Below, one piece after another: positions 36,271 to 46,776 of a stretch of DNA of 64,000 bases; the first letter of the stretch is position 1; the number at the start of each line of letters is the position of its first letter. The DNA lies in contig NZ_FPBA01000003.1 of the NCBI RefSeq assembly GCF_900116515.1, positions 310,001-374,000 of the forward strand. Direction: 5' to 3'. Both the position numbers and the translations under genes were made by a program. The notes beneath the pieces are model-generated. The model had not been told where the DNA came from. It searched no databases and saw only the letters and a program-made list of their open reading frames with translations. The stretch is from Geodermatophilus amargosae (GTDB lineage: Bacteria; Actinomycetota; Actinomycetes; Mycobacteriales; Geodermatophilaceae).

Positions 36271-37087
36271 AGTGGCCCGTCGCTGCCGGGCGGGACGGGT
36301 CGGCCGACCACTGCGACCACGACCCGGGCCACAGCGCCGCCTCGATGCCGGCCTGCGCGAGCGCGGCCACCTCGTGCGCCGCGGTGACGCCCGAGCCGCA
36401 GTAGACGCCGACCGCCGTCCCCGGCCGCACGCCGAGCGCGGCGAAGCGGTCGGCCAGGTCGTCGCGGAACGTCCCGCCGGCGGTCAGGTTCTCCGTCGTG
36501 GGCGCGCTGACGGCGCCGGGTACGTGGCCGGCCCGCGGGTCGACCGGCTCGACCTCGCCGCGGTAGCGCTCGCCGGCCCGCGCGTCGAGCAGCACGCCGC
36601 CGCTGGCGGGCAGCGCCGCGGCCTCGTCGGCGGTGAGCGTGGGCATCCCCCCGCAGGTCAGCACCACGTCGCCGGGCTCCGGGACGACGTCGCCGGTCTC
36701 CAGGTCGCCGCCCGCGGCGACCCAGGCGTCGAGGCCGCCGTCGAGCAGGCGCACCTCGGTGAGCCCGCCCCAGCGCAGCAGCCACCACGCCCGCGCGGCG
36801 GCCAGCCCGCCGGTGGCGTCGTAGGCGACCACCGCGGAGTCCGCGCGGATCCCCCACCGCCGGGCCGCGGCCTGCAGCCCCTCGACCGGCGGCAGCGGGT
36901 GCCGGCCGCCGGCGGGTGTCGGCGGCGCGGCGAGCTCGGTCTCCAGGTCGGCGAACACCGCCCCCGGCAGGTGCCCGGCCAGGTACCGCTCGCGGCCGTG
37001 CGGGTCGCCGAGCGCCCACCGGACGTCGAGCAGCACCGGCCGGGGAGCCGCCGTCAGCAGCTCCGCGGCGCTGACGAGGACCGTCAC
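36269..37087 (-). CDS. Thiosulfate/3-mercaptopyruvate sulfurtransferase
   Basis: A protein of 272 residues with two rhodanese domains. The N-terminal inactive one has LLDVRWALGDPHGRERYLAGHLPGA-type sequence, and the C-terminal one carries Cys230 in VGVYCGSGVTAAHEV. The loop CGSGVT fits mercaptopyruvate sulfurtransferases better than thiosulfate enzymes (CRKGVT). It moves sulfur from a donor onto cyanide or thiols. The GTG at 37087 overlaps the stop of the upstream gene by 4 bases. Confidence 0.9.
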   Translation of the reverse strand: MTVLVSAAELLTAAPRPVLLDVRWALGDPHGRERYLAGHLPGAVFADLETELAAPPTPAGGRHPLPPVEGLQAAARRWGIRADSAVVAYDATGGLAAARAWWLLRWGGLTEVRLLDGGLDAWVAAGGDLETGDVVPEPGDVVLTCGGMPTLTADEAAALPASGGVLLDARAGERYRGEVEPVDPRAGHVPGAVSAPTTENLTAGGTFRDDLADRFAALGVRPGTAVGVYCGSGVTAAHEVAALAQAGIEAALWPGSWSQWSADPSRPAATGH

Positions 37088-37551
37088 CGGGTGGTGGCGA
37101 GCAGCTCGCGCAGCTCCTTCGTCAGCGCGTCGCGGGAGTCGCGGCGGCCCAGCCACGCGGCCGGCGTCGCCTGGAACAGCGTGGTCTTCCACCGCCCGCC
37201 GCCCTCGTCGACGGCGACCAGCGTGTGGATGCTGTGCAGCCCCGGGTCGATGTCGTCCTCCCCCGGCGGGATCATCCCGGCGTGCGCGTGCAGCACGGCC
37301 ACGCCGTCGCTGATCGCCCGCACGGACCGGACGAGGGCCACGTAGGTCGCCGTCGGGTGGCTGCCGAAGACCCGCCGCAGGTCCGAGGCGATGGACAGCC
37401 GGCCGCTCACCGTCGTGCCGTCGTAGCCGACCATGTCGCCGTCGTCGGCGAACACCGCGGCCACCGCTGCGCCGCTACGCCGGTTCCAGCCGTCGACGAA
37501 GGCGGCGTAGAGAGCGCGGATCTGGGCGTCGTACGGGTGCGCGGACGTCAC
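37084..37551 (-). CDS. SgcJ/EcaC (SnoaL/DUF4440-like) family protein
   Basis: A protein of 155 residues with an NTF2-like fold: IRALYAAFVDGWNRRSGAAVAAVFADDGDMVGYDG, then IASDLRRVFGSHPTATYVALVRSVR and a C-terminal helix. This is the pattern of SgcJ/EcaC proteins, which are common in Actinobacteria and mostly uncharacterised. It is coupled by a 4-base overlap to the sulfurtransferase gene. Confidence 0.85.
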   Translation of the reverse strand: MTSAHPYDAQIRALYAAFVDGWNRRSGAAVAAVFADDGDMVGYDGTTVSGRLSIASDLRRVFGSHPTATYVALVRSVRAISDGVAVLHAHAGMIPPGEDDIDPGLHSIHTLVAVDEGGGRWKTTLFQATPAAWLGRRDSRDALTKELRELLATTR

Positions 37552-37594
37552 GGAGCTCCTCCTGGTGCTGCTGGGGCAGGAGGAACGCTAGTTG

Positions 37595-39487
37595 CTACGC
37601 CGCACCGACCGTCCGACGCTCGCCGTCGGCGAACTGGGTCCGGTAGAGGTCGGCGTAGCGCCGCCCGAGCGCCAGCAACTGCTCGTGAGTGCCCGACTCC
37701 ACGATGCGACCGTCGTCGACGACGAGGATCTGGTCGGCGGCGCGGATCGTGGACAGCCGGTGCGCGATGACCAGCGACGTCCGCCCGGCGAGCGCGGTGT
37801 CCAGCGCGTGCTGCACGGCCACCTCGGACTCGCTGTCGAGGTGCGCGGTCGCCTCGTCGAGGATGACGACACCCGGCGCCTTGAGCAGCACCCGCGCGAT
37901 GGCCAGCCGCTGCTTCTCCCCGCCGGAGAGCCGGTAGCCGCGGTCGCCGACCACGGTGTCGAGGCCGTCGGGCAGGGAGGCGATGAGCGCTGCGATCCGC
38001 GCGCCGGTCAGTGCCGCCCACAGCTGCTCCTCGGTGGCCTCGGGGCGGGCGTAGAGCAGGTTGGCGCGGATGGTGTCGTGGAACATGTGGGCGTCCTGGC
38101 TGACGACGCCGATCGTGTCGCGCAGCGAGGCCAGCGTCGCCTGCCGGACGTCGACCCCGCCGATGCGCACCGCTCCGGCGGTCACGTCGTAGAGCCGCGG
38201 CACGAGGTTGACGATCGTCGACTTGCCGGCGCCGGAGTGCCCGACGAGCGCGACGAGGTGCCCGGGCTCGACCCGGAACGACACGTCGTGCAGCACCGCG
38301 GTCGGCCCGCCGTGCTCGGGCAGCGACACGTCCTCCAGCGAGGCGACCGAGACGTCCGCGGCCGCCGGGTAGCTGAAGGAGACGGAATCGAACTCGATGG
38401 ACCGGTCGTCGGCCGGGAGCGGCACCGCGTCGGGCGCCTCGGCGATCATCGGCGGCAGGTCGAGCACCTCGAAGACCCGGTCGAAGCTGACCATGGCGCT
38501 CATGACGTCGACCCGGACGTTGGACAGCGCCGTCAGGGGGCCGTACAGCCGCGACAGGAGCAGGGCCAGCGCGACGACGTCGCCGGGCGACAGCGACCCG
38601 TCGAAGGCCAGGAAGCCGCCGAGGCCGTAGACCAGCGCGGTGGCCAACGCCGCCACCAGCGTGAGCGCGGTGAAGAAGGTGCGGCCGTACATGGCCGACA
38701 GGACGCCGATGTCGCGGACCCGCGCCGCACGGCCGCGGAAGCTCTCGGCCTCGGCGTCGGGGCGGCCGAACAGCTTGACCAGCAGCGCGCCGGCGACGTT
38801 GAACCGCTCGGTCATCGTCGCGTTCATCGACGCGTTGAGGCCGTAGGACTCCCGGGTGATCTCCTGCAGCCGCTTGCCAATGCGGCGGGCGGGCAGCACG
38901 AACAGCGGCACCATCACCAGCGAGAGCAGGGTGATCTGCCACGACAGCGAGAACATGACGCCGGCGGTGAGCACCAGGCCGATGACGTTGGAGACGACGC
39001 CGGACAGGGTCGAGGTGAACGCCTGCTGCGCGCCGACGACGTCGTTGTTCAGGCGGCTGACCAGCGCGCCGGTCTGCGTGCGGGTGAAGAAGGCGACCGG
39101 CATCCGCTGGACGTGCTCGAACACGCGGGCGCGGAGGTCGTAGATGACGCCCTCGCCGATGCGCGCGGAGTACCAGCGGTTGGCCACCGAGATGCCGGCG
39201 TCGACGACAGCGAGGCCGGCGATGAACAGCGCGATCCGGACGATGCCGCCGGCGGTGCCCTCCAGGCGGGCGATCCGGTTGATGATGTCGCCGGCCAGCA
39301 GCGGGGTGATCACGCCGATGACCGAGGACGCGACGACCAGCGCCAGGAACGACGTCAGCTCGCGGCGGTAGGGCCGGGCGATGCCGAGGATCCGGCGCAC
39401 CGTGCCCTTCGGCAGCTCACGGGAGGTGACCGACGGATCGCGGCGGAACGAGCGCATCGCCGCCATGGAGGTCATGGGACTGCTCAT
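37595..39487 (-). CDS. ABC exporter, fused membrane and ATPase domains
   Basis: A protein of 630 residues with a perfect ribosome site (AGGAGGT) before ATG 39487. The N-terminal membrane domain has about six helices (ELTSFLALVVASSVIGVI, GIVRIALFIAGLAVVDAGI, NVIGLVLTAGVMFSLSW and others). The C-terminal ATPase has Walker A LVGHSGAGKSTIVNLVP, signature RLSGGEKQRLAIARVLL, Walker B GVVILDEATAHLD and the switch AHRLSTI. An insertion (SVASLEDVSLPEHGGP) lies before the Walker A strand. It should act as a homodimeric MsbA/MDR-type exporter of unknown cargo. Confidence 0.93.
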   Translation of the reverse strand: MSSPMTSMAAMRSFRRDPSVTSRELPKGTVRRILGIARPYRRELTSFLALVVASSVIGVITPLLAGDIINRIARLEGTAGGIVRIALFIAGLAVVDAGISVANRWYSARIGEGVIYDLRARVFEHVQRMPVAFFTRTQTGALVSRLNNDVVGAQQAFTSTLSGVVSNVIGLVLTAGVMFSLSWQITLLSLVMVPLFVLPARRIGKRLQEITRESYGLNASMNATMTERFNVAGALLVKLFGRPDAEAESFRGRAARVRDIGVLSAMYGRTFFTALTLVAALATALVYGLGGFLAFDGSLSPGDVVALALLLSRLYGPLTALSNVRVDVMSAMVSFDRVFEVLDLPPMIAEAPDAVPLPADDRSIEFDSVSFSYPAAADVSVASLEDVSLPEHGGPTAVLHDVSFRVEPGHLVALVGHSGAGKSTIVNLVPRLYDVTAGAVRIGGVDVRQATLASLRDTIGVVSQDAHMFHDTIRANLLYARPEATEEQLWAALTGARIAALIASLPDGLDTVVGDRGYRLSGGEKQRLAIARVLLKAPGVVILDEATAHLDSESEVAVQHALDTALAGRTSLVIAHRLSTIRAADQILVVDDGRIVESGTHEQLLALGRRYADLYRTQFADGERRTVGAA

Positions 39488-39563
39488 GCGGTGACCTCCT
39501 CGACCGGAGACGGGGACCGGCGGCAACCAGAACAGCCACCGGTCCCCCGCTGTTCCGGTCGCC

Positions 39564-40337
39564 TCAGCGGGCCGCCAGCTCGGCCAGCCGCCGGGCCTGC
39601 GCGGCCCGCTCCGCGGCGTCCTGCGCCTCCGGGGTGTTGCGGACGGCGGAGCGGACCAGAGCCGCGGTCTCCCGCACCGCGCCGGCCGGTGGGGCGGTGA
39701 GGGCGGCGACCAGCGTGGCCACCGCCCCGTCAAGGTCCCCGGCCGGGACGACGGCGTTGGCCACGCCCCACGTCAGGGCCTCCGCCGCGGTCACCGGACG
39801 GCCGGTCACGCAGACCTCCATCGCCCGCGCGTAGCCGACCAGCTCCGCCAGGTTGCTCGTGCCGGTGAGGTCGGGGACGAGCCCGAGCGTCGCCTCGGGC
39901 AGCCGCAGGGAGGCGTCCTCGGTCATCACCCGCAGGTCGCAGGCCAGCGCCAGCTGCGCGCCGGCGCCGATCGCGTGGCCCTGCACCGCGGCCACCGACA
40001 CGATCCCCGGCGAGCGCAGCCAGCGGAACCCGGCCTGGTACTCGCGGATGCGCTCCTGGGCCGACTCGGCCGGCATCGACCCCAGCTGGCCGAGGCCGCC
40101 CGCCGTCGAGGGGTCGGCGCTGAACAGGCTGCGGTCCAGGCCCGCGGAGAACGAGCGGCCGTTGCCCCGCACCACGACCACGCGGACGTCGTCGTCGAGC
40201 GAGTCGCCGACCGCCTTCAGCGCCGTCCAGGTCGCCGGCGTCTGCGCGTTGAGCTGGTCGGGACGGTCGAGCGTGACGGTCAGGACGGCGCCGTCGCGGC
40301 TGGTCCGGACCCAGCCGTCGGTGTCGACCGCCGTCAC
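39564..40337 (-). CDS. Enoyl-CoA hydratase/isomerase family protein
   Basis: A protein of 257 residues (GTG start) of the crotonase fold. Seen: TVTLDRPDQLNAQTPATW, the first oxyanion-hole segment GRSFSAGLDRSLF and the second AVQGHAIGAGAQLALACDLR, with RLPEATLGLVPDLTG in place of the common catalytic-Glu pair. It may hydrate or isomerise an unknown acyl-CoA. The GTG overlaps the stop of the small HTH gene by 4 bases. The trio ABC-F, small HTH and enoyl-CoA hydratase also occurs in M. tuberculosis (Rv1473, Rv1473A, Rv1472). Confidence 0.92.
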   Translation of the reverse strand: MTAVDTDGWVRTSRDGAVLTVTLDRPDQLNAQTPATWTALKAVGDSLDDDVRVVVVRGNGRSFSAGLDRSLFSADPSTAGGLGQLGSMPAESAQERIREYQAGFRWLRSPGIVSVAAVQGHAIGAGAQLALACDLRVMTEDASLRLPEATLGLVPDLTGTSNLAELVGYARAMEVCVTGRPVTAAEALTWGVANAVVPAGDLDGAVATLVAALTAPPAGAVRETAALVRSAVRNTPEAQDAAERAAQARRLAELAAR

Positions 40338-40561
40338 GCGCTCTTCTTGCTGTTCCGGTTGGCGCCCCCACGACTGCGGAGCGTGGCACCGGACTCCGAC
40401 AGGAGCCGGTGGACGAACCCGTAGGAGCGGTTGGTCGAGGTGGCCAGCGACCGGATGCTCTCCCCGCCGTCGTAGCGCTTCTTCAGCTCGTCGGCCAGGG
40501 ACGTGCGGTCCCCTCCGGTGATGCGCTTGCCCTTGCCGAGGTCCGTGCTCGAGTCGGCCAT
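40334..40561 (-). CDS. Small helix-turn-helix protein (Rv1473A-like)
   Basis: A protein of 75 residues, highly charged: ITGGDRTSLADELKKRYDGG, then SIRSLATSTNRSYGFVHRLL, which forms the helix-turn-helix, and a basic tail RSRGGANRNSKKS. It is a conserved actinobacterial family with an unknown target, probably DNA-binding. It is coupled to the enoyl-CoA hydratase gene and separated from the ABC-F gene by a 400-base gap with the 113-bp-period repeat. Confidence 0.88.
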   Translation of the reverse strand: MADSSTDLGKGKRITGGDRTSLADELKKRYDGGESIRSLATSTNRSYGFVHRLLSESGATLRSRGGANRNSKKSA

Positions 40562-40961
40562 GACTCCCCTCCGTCGCAGCCCTCGGCGCCGGCGAGGGTC
40601 GCCGGCCCATCGGGTGCTGGCTCGCGTGGTGCCGCCGTCCCCGTGACGACTGCCTCCCGCGTCGATGATCACCCAGCCCGGGCAACCCGGCCACGCGAAG
40701 GAAGAGATGCCAGGTGAGCCGCCCTGCGGGGACGGCGGACCGGTCGCCGGGGCCGCAGGCTCCCGACCGGGACGGCGTGGCAGGGCTCAGCGCAGCAGGG
40801 GGACGGCACCCGGCCGCGGTGCTGACGGGAGCCGCCCCGCGGGGACGGCGGACCGGCCGCCGGGGCCGCAGGCTCCCGACCGGGACGACGTGGCCGGGCT
40901 CAGCGCAGCAGGGGGACGGCACCTGGCCGCGGTGCGGTCCGGGAGGACCGCGATGTCATCG
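40562..40961. other. 400-base gap between ABC-F and HTH genes
   Basis: No gene is seen. On the minus strand it is the leader of the HTH/enoyl-CoA hydratase operon. Its right half is occupied by two 107-bp direct repeats (40716-40935). The left part (40562-40715) shows no strong hairpin. Confidence 0.5.
40716..40935. repeat. Two 107-bp direct repeats, period 113 bp
   Basis: Copy A is 40716-40822 and copy B is 40829-40935, separated by 6 bases. Both begin GAGCCGCC and end GGCCGCGGTGC. By eye they differ at about six positions (for example CTGCGG/CCGCGG, GGTCGCC/GGCCGCC, GACGGCG/GACGACG, CACCCGG/CACCTGG), so about 94% identical. The unit contains CGCAGCAGGGGGACGGCAC and CCGGGGCCGCAGGCTCCCG. It is non-coding in every frame I can judge. 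Confidence 0.9.
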
Positions 40962-42563
<1,602 letters not shown>

Positions 42564-42694
42564 TGATCCCAGGGTAGGCGCTCGGCGGCCGGAACCCGAG
42601 TGGGTCGAGGGGTGACGTCCACAGCAGCCCACTGCATCCCCAGTCCGGACGAGATCCGTTCCGCTGCCGCTCGCCGCACGCCACCATCCGGCCC

Positions 42695-44839
42695 ATGAGC
42701 ACGCCGACCTGGGGGCTGCCCTGCCCCGTCTGCGGGACGCCGGCCGCACCGGCGCCCGCACCCTGCGCCACCTGCGGGCTGCCCGCCGTCGCGCAGGCCG
42801 CCACGGTGGTGGCCCGGATCGGGGCGACGATCGACGAGTTCTCCCGCGAGCGGGACGCCCTGGTGGCCACGCTGCGTGCCGCGGCCACGGGTCCCGCACC
42901 GGCTCCTGCCTCCGCCCCGGCCCCGGCTCTCGCTCGACCCCCGGCTCCCGCCTCCGCTCCCCCGCCTCGGCCCGCGCCCGCGTGGTCCCCGACGCCGTTC
43001 CCCCCGGCGGTACCCCCTGCGGCTCCGCCGGCGGCCCCGCCCGCGTCGCGCCGGCGGCTCAGCCCGCAGCAGGTGCTCCTGGGCCTGGGTGCGCTGCTCG
43101 TCGTCGCCGCGGCCGTCGCCTTCGTGGCGGTCGCGTGGACCCGGCTGGGCGTGACCTTCCAGGCCGCGGTCATGGCCACCGTCACCGCCGCGGCCTGCGC
43201 CACCTCCGCGTGGAGCGCCCGGCGCGGCCTGCGGGCCACCGAGGAGGCCCTGGCCGCCGCCGGTGCCGCGCTGCTGGCCGTCGACCTCGTCGCCGCCCAC
43301 GCGCTCGGCCTGTGGGGCGCCGACGCCGTCCCCGGCCGGCTGTGGGCCGGCCTGTCCTGCGCGGTCACCGTGGGCGCCGCGCTGGGGCTGGGACGGCTCA
43401 CCCGCAGCACGGTCACCTGGCCGTTGGTCGCCCTGCTCGCCGCCCAGCCCGCCGGCTGGCTGCTGCTGCCCGCCGGCCTGGCCGACGGCGTCACCGGTGT
43501 CGCCGTGCTCCTCGGCACCGCCCTGCTCGACGTCCTCGTCCTCCTCGCGCTGCGCCGGCCCCTGCACCCGGTGGCCCTCGTGCTGGGCGGCCTGACCGGG
43601 GCGGCCGGCGTGCTGCTGGGCGTGCCGCTGGCCTGGCTGGGCGGCGCGGTCGACAGCTGGGGCGCGACCGCTGTCCTCGCCGCGGCAGGGGCCGGCGCGG
43701 CGGTGCTGCTGCGCGAGCCGCGGCTGGCACCCCGCCTGCCGCAGCGACGCAGCACCTCGGCCGTCGTCGCGGGCGTCGTCGCCCTGGCACTGGCCGGGTC
43801 GATGGCGGACCTCGGCGTCGCGGGGACGGTCGGGGCGACCGGGCTGGGCCTGCTGCTGCTGACCGCGGCGGCGGCGCCCCGGGTGACCGGGCCGGCCCTG
43901 TTCGCGGTGCTCGCCGCCGGCGCCGTCCTGGCCGGCGCGGGCGCGACGGTGCTCGACACCACCGGGCGCAACGGCCCGCTGGCGGTGCTGGTGGTCGCCG
44001 CGGCCGTTCCCGCGGTCCTCGCCGCGGTGCTGCGCCCGCAGGTCCGCCCCGCCGCCACGGCGGCCGCGCTGTGCGCGCCCGGTCTGGCGGTGCTGGTGGC
44101 GCTGGAGGGCCGGCTGCTCGACCCGGTGCCCGCCGCCCTGCTGCTCGCGCTCGCGGGCGCGGCGGCGTTCGCGGTGGCCGCGCTGCGCGCCGGGGCGCCG
44201 GAGGAGCTCGCCGCGGCGGCTCCCGGCACGCTCGCCGGACTCGTCGCCGGCAGTGTCGCCGCGGACGCCGGCGCGTGGGGTCAGACGGCCATCGGCCTGG
44301 CGGTCGTCGGCGCCGCCGCCGGCTGCTACGCCCTGGTCGCCCGGCGGCGGCCGGTCGCGGTGCTCGCGGTGGCCGACCTCGTGCTCGCCGGGTGGATCGC
44401 GGCGGCGGGGGCGGACATCCGCACGCCGGAGGTGTACACGCTCCCGGCGGCCGCGGGGCTGCTCCTGCTGGCCGTCCCGGCACTGCGCGCGGGCGCCGCG
44501 TCCTGGGCCGCGGAGGGTCCCGGGCTGGCGGTCGCGCTGCTGCCGTCGGCCGTCGTCGTGGTCGCCGAGCCGACGGCGGCGCGGCTGGTCGTCGTGGTCG
44601 CCGCGGCCGTGGCCCTCACCGTGGCCGGCACGCTGACCCACCGGCAGGCGCCCTTCGTCGTCGGGGCCGGCGCGCTGCTGCTGGTCGTGCTGGGCCGGCT
44701 GGCGCCCTACGCACCGCTGGTCCCGCGCTGGGTCACGCTGGCCACCGCCGGCCTGGTGCTGCTCGTCGTCGGCGCCACCTACGAGCGCCGCCGCCAGCAG
44801 GCCCGGGAGGCCGTCGCGTGGGTCGCGCAGATGCGCTGA
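42695..44839 (+). CDS. SCO7613-type polytopic membrane protein with zinc ribbon
   Basis: A protein of 714 residues. The N-terminus has a zinc-ribbon-like CPVCGTP and CATCG pair (residues about 10-28), followed by a Pro/Ala-rich linker (about 70-115) and RRLSPQQVLLGLGALLVVAAAVAFVAVAW. The remaining 590 residues are a series of about 18-20 hydrophobic helices rich in Ala, Leu and Val. This matches SCO7613 C-terminal-domain membrane proteins found in Actinobacteria, of unknown function. The gene downstream is a shorter paralogue without the zinc ribbon. Confidence 0.85.
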   Translation: MSTPTWGLPCPVCGTPAAPAPAPCATCGLPAVAQAATVVARIGATIDEFSRERDALVATLRAAATGPAPAPASAPAPALARPPAPASAPPPRPAPAWSPTPFPPAVPPAAPPAAPPASRRRLSPQQVLLGLGALLVVAAAVAFVAVAWTRLGVTFQAAVMATVTAAACATSAWSARRGLRATEEALAAAGAALLAVDLVAAHALGLWGADAVPGRLWAGLSCAVTVGAALGLGRLTRSTVTWPLVALLAAQPAGWLLLPAGLADGVTGVAVLLGTALLDVLVLLALRRPLHPVALVLGGLTGAAGVLLGVPLAWLGGAVDSWGATAVLAAAGAGAAVLLREPRLAPRLPQRRSTSAVVAGVVALALAGSMADLGVAGTVGATGLGLLLLTAAAAPRVTGPALFAVLAAGAVLAGAGATVLDTTGRNGPLAVLVVAAAVPAVLAAVLRPQVRPAATAAALCAPGLAVLVALEGRLLDPVPAALLLALAGAAAFAVAALRAGAPEELAAAAPGTLAGLVAGSVAADAGAWGQTAIGLAVVGAAAGCYALVARRRPVAVLAVADLVLAGWIAAAGADIRTPEVYTLPAAAGLLLLAVPALRAGAASWAAEGPGLAVALLPSAVVVVAEPTAARLVVVVAAAVALTVAGTLTHRQAPFVVGAGALLLVVLGRLAPYAPLVPRWVTLATAGLVLLVVGATYERRRQQAREAVAWVAQMR

Positions 44840-44883
44840 CCGCCCCTAGCGTGGCCCCGACGGGCGGGTGGAGGGGGACGGCG

Positions 44884-46722
44884 ATGACGAGCGCGCCGGT
44901 GCCCCCGCTCCCCTACCCGGGCCCAGCGGTCCCCGCCGTCGACCCGGCTCCGCTGCCCTCGCTGCCCGCGCGCATCCGGCCGCCACAGGTGCTGCTGTCC
45001 GTCGGGGTCGTGCTCCTCGTCGCCGTGGCGCTGGCCGGGCCCTCCCTGGCCGGGGACGTCGCCCGGATCGGCGTGCTGCTGGTCGCCGGAGTCGCCGGGT
45101 GCGCGTCGGCGTGGGCGGCGCGGGCGGGGCTGCGCGACACCGAGGAGGCGTGCGCGGCGGCCGCCGCGGCGCTCGCGCTGACCAGCGCCGCCACCGGCGA
45201 CCCTCCGCTCGGCGGCGGTCCGCTGCCGGCGCTGGTGCTGGCCGGGGTCCTGGTCAGCCTCCGGGTCCTCCTGCCCTGCCCGCTGAGCTGGCCGCTGGGA
45301 ACGTGGGCAGCGCTGCAGGTCGCCGCGCTCCGGTCGCTGGAGCTGGTGTCGGCCGGGGTACCGCGCACGGTCCTGCTGCTCACCGTCGCGCTGACCGGGC
45401 TGGCCGTCACCCTCCTCACGCGCCGCGCGCTGGCCCGCGTCGTGCTGCTCACCACCGCGCCCTGGCTCCTGGCCGGCGTCGTCGGGGGGCTGCTGACCGC
45501 CGCCACCGCCGAGGGGCCGGCCCGCTGGCTGTCGGCCGGGCTCACCGTCGCCACCGCGGCGGCACTGCTGCCGGTGCGCCTGGACCGCGCGGTCGAGCCG
45601 CTGCTCGGGCCGCCGCGGCTGGTTCCGGTGGTCGCCGGTGTCGTCGCCGGGAGCGCGGTCGGTGCTGCGCTGTCCACCGGCGGTCCGGTCTCCCTGCCCC
45701 TCGCCGGCTGGCTCGGCGTGCTGCTGGCGAGCACCGCCGCGGCCCTGCTGACCGGCTGGCGGCGGGGGCTGCTGCTGCCGGCCGCGTCGGCCGCCGGGAT
45801 CGTCCTGGTGGTCCTGGCGGTCGCCCAGCTGGTCGCCGCGGCACGCTGGCCGGCGCTGGTGACGCTGCTGGTGCTCTCGGCGCTGCCCGCGGCCGGGGTG
45901 GCGGCGGTCCGGCGCGACGAGCGGCCCGACGCGGTGCCCGCGGCGGGCGGCTGTCTCGCCGCGGCGGCGCTGCTGTCGGTCCCGGCAGGGCTGCTCTCGC
46001 CCGGCGCGTCCGCGGCGGTGCTCACCGGGCTGTTCGCCGTCACGCTGGCCGCCCGCCGCGGGATGGCCGCCGACCTCCGCGCCCCCACCGGCACGGTCGG
46101 GGCCGTGTGCGCCGGCGCGGCCCTCGTCGTGCTGGCGCTGGACGCCGCCTGGGGTCAGCTGACGCTGCACCTCGCCGTCCAGGGCCTGCTGTCCTGCGGC
46201 TGGGGCGCGGTGCTCGCCCGCGGCCGGGACGACTCCCCCGAGACGGCTGCCGCCTGGCGCACCGGCGCGGCGGAGCTCGGCGCGGCGGGCTGGACGGCGG
46301 CCGCGCTGGCCGGGACGACGCTGGTCGAGGCGTGGAGCCTGCCGGCCGCCGCCGCGCTGCTGGTCGCCGCCGGACCGCGGCTGCTCGACGGGCCGTCCTG
46401 GCCGGCGTGGGGCCCGGGCCTGGTGGCTGCCGCGGCGCCGTCGACGGTCGCCGCGGTGCTGCAGCCGGGTGCACTGCGCCCGGTGCTCGTGCTGCTCGCC
46501 GCGGCCGCGGTCATGGCGCTCGGCGCCCGCACGTCGGTCCGGGCGCCGCTGCTCACCGGCGCGGTCACCGCGGTCACGCTCACGGCCGGGCTGGTGGTCG
46601 AGGCGCTGCCGCTGCCGCTGGCCGGTGCGCTGGTCGTCGGCACGGGCCTGCTGGCGCTCGGCGCCCGACACGAGCTGCGGCCGATCGCCGGGTTCGGTGC
46701 CCGCCTCGCCGAGATGCGCTGA
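44884..46722 (+). CDS. SCO7613-type membrane protein paralogue, no zinc ribbon
   Basis: A protein of 612 residues from ATG 44884 with a purine-rich ribosome site (GGAGGGGGA). It begins with a short Pro-rich stretch, then ARIRPPQVLLSVGVVLLVAVALAG, matching LSPQQVLLGLG in its neighbour. CASAWAARAGLRDTEEA matches CATSAWSARRGLRATEEA there, and both end in a RLAEMR/AQMR-type tail. It carries about 18 hydrophobic helices. It is a tandem duplicate that lost the N-terminal cysteines, 45 bases behind the first copy, so probably co-transcribed. Confidence 0.83.
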   Translation: MTSAPVPPLPYPGPAVPAVDPAPLPSLPARIRPPQVLLSVGVVLLVAVALAGPSLAGDVARIGVLLVAGVAGCASAWAARAGLRDTEEACAAAAAALALTSAATGDPPLGGGPLPALVLAGVLVSLRVLLPCPLSWPLGTWAALQVAALRSLELVSAGVPRTVLLLTVALTGLAVTLLTRRALARVVLLTTAPWLLAGVVGGLLTAATAEGPARWLSAGLTVATAAALLPVRLDRAVEPLLGPPRLVPVVAGVVAGSAVGAALSTGGPVSLPLAGWLGVLLASTAAALLTGWRRGLLLPAASAAGIVLVVLAVAQLVAAARWPALVTLLVLSALPAAGVAAVRRDERPDAVPAAGGCLAAAALLSVPAGLLSPGASAAVLTGLFAVTLAARRGMAADLRAPTGTVGAVCAGAALVVLALDAAWGQLTLHLAVQGLLSCGWGAVLARGRDDSPETAAAWRTGAAELGAAGWTAAALAGTTLVEAWSLPAAAALLVAAGPRLLDGPSWPAWGPGLVAAAAPSTVAAVLQPGALRPVLVLLAAAAVMALGARTSVRAPLLTGAVTAVTLTAGLVVEALPLPLAGALVVGTGLLALGARHELRPIAGFGARLAEMR

Positions 46723-46747
46723 CCGCCGGCTCGCGAGCGGTCGGTCG

Positions 46748-46776
46748 GCGCTGACGTCGACGCGGACGGTCAGCGC
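46748..46776. terminator. Hairpin between convergent genes
   Basis: GCGCTGAC (46748-46755) pairs with GTCAGCGC (46769-46776) over a 13-base loop, between the SCO7613-type gene and the converging M50 protease gene. It overlaps the protease stop codon. Confidence 0.4.

Noticed and set aside
40716-40935. CRISPR array or insertion sequence
   Set aside because: There are only two units of 107 bp with a 6-bp gap, no spacer/repeat pattern, no cas genes and no transposase.
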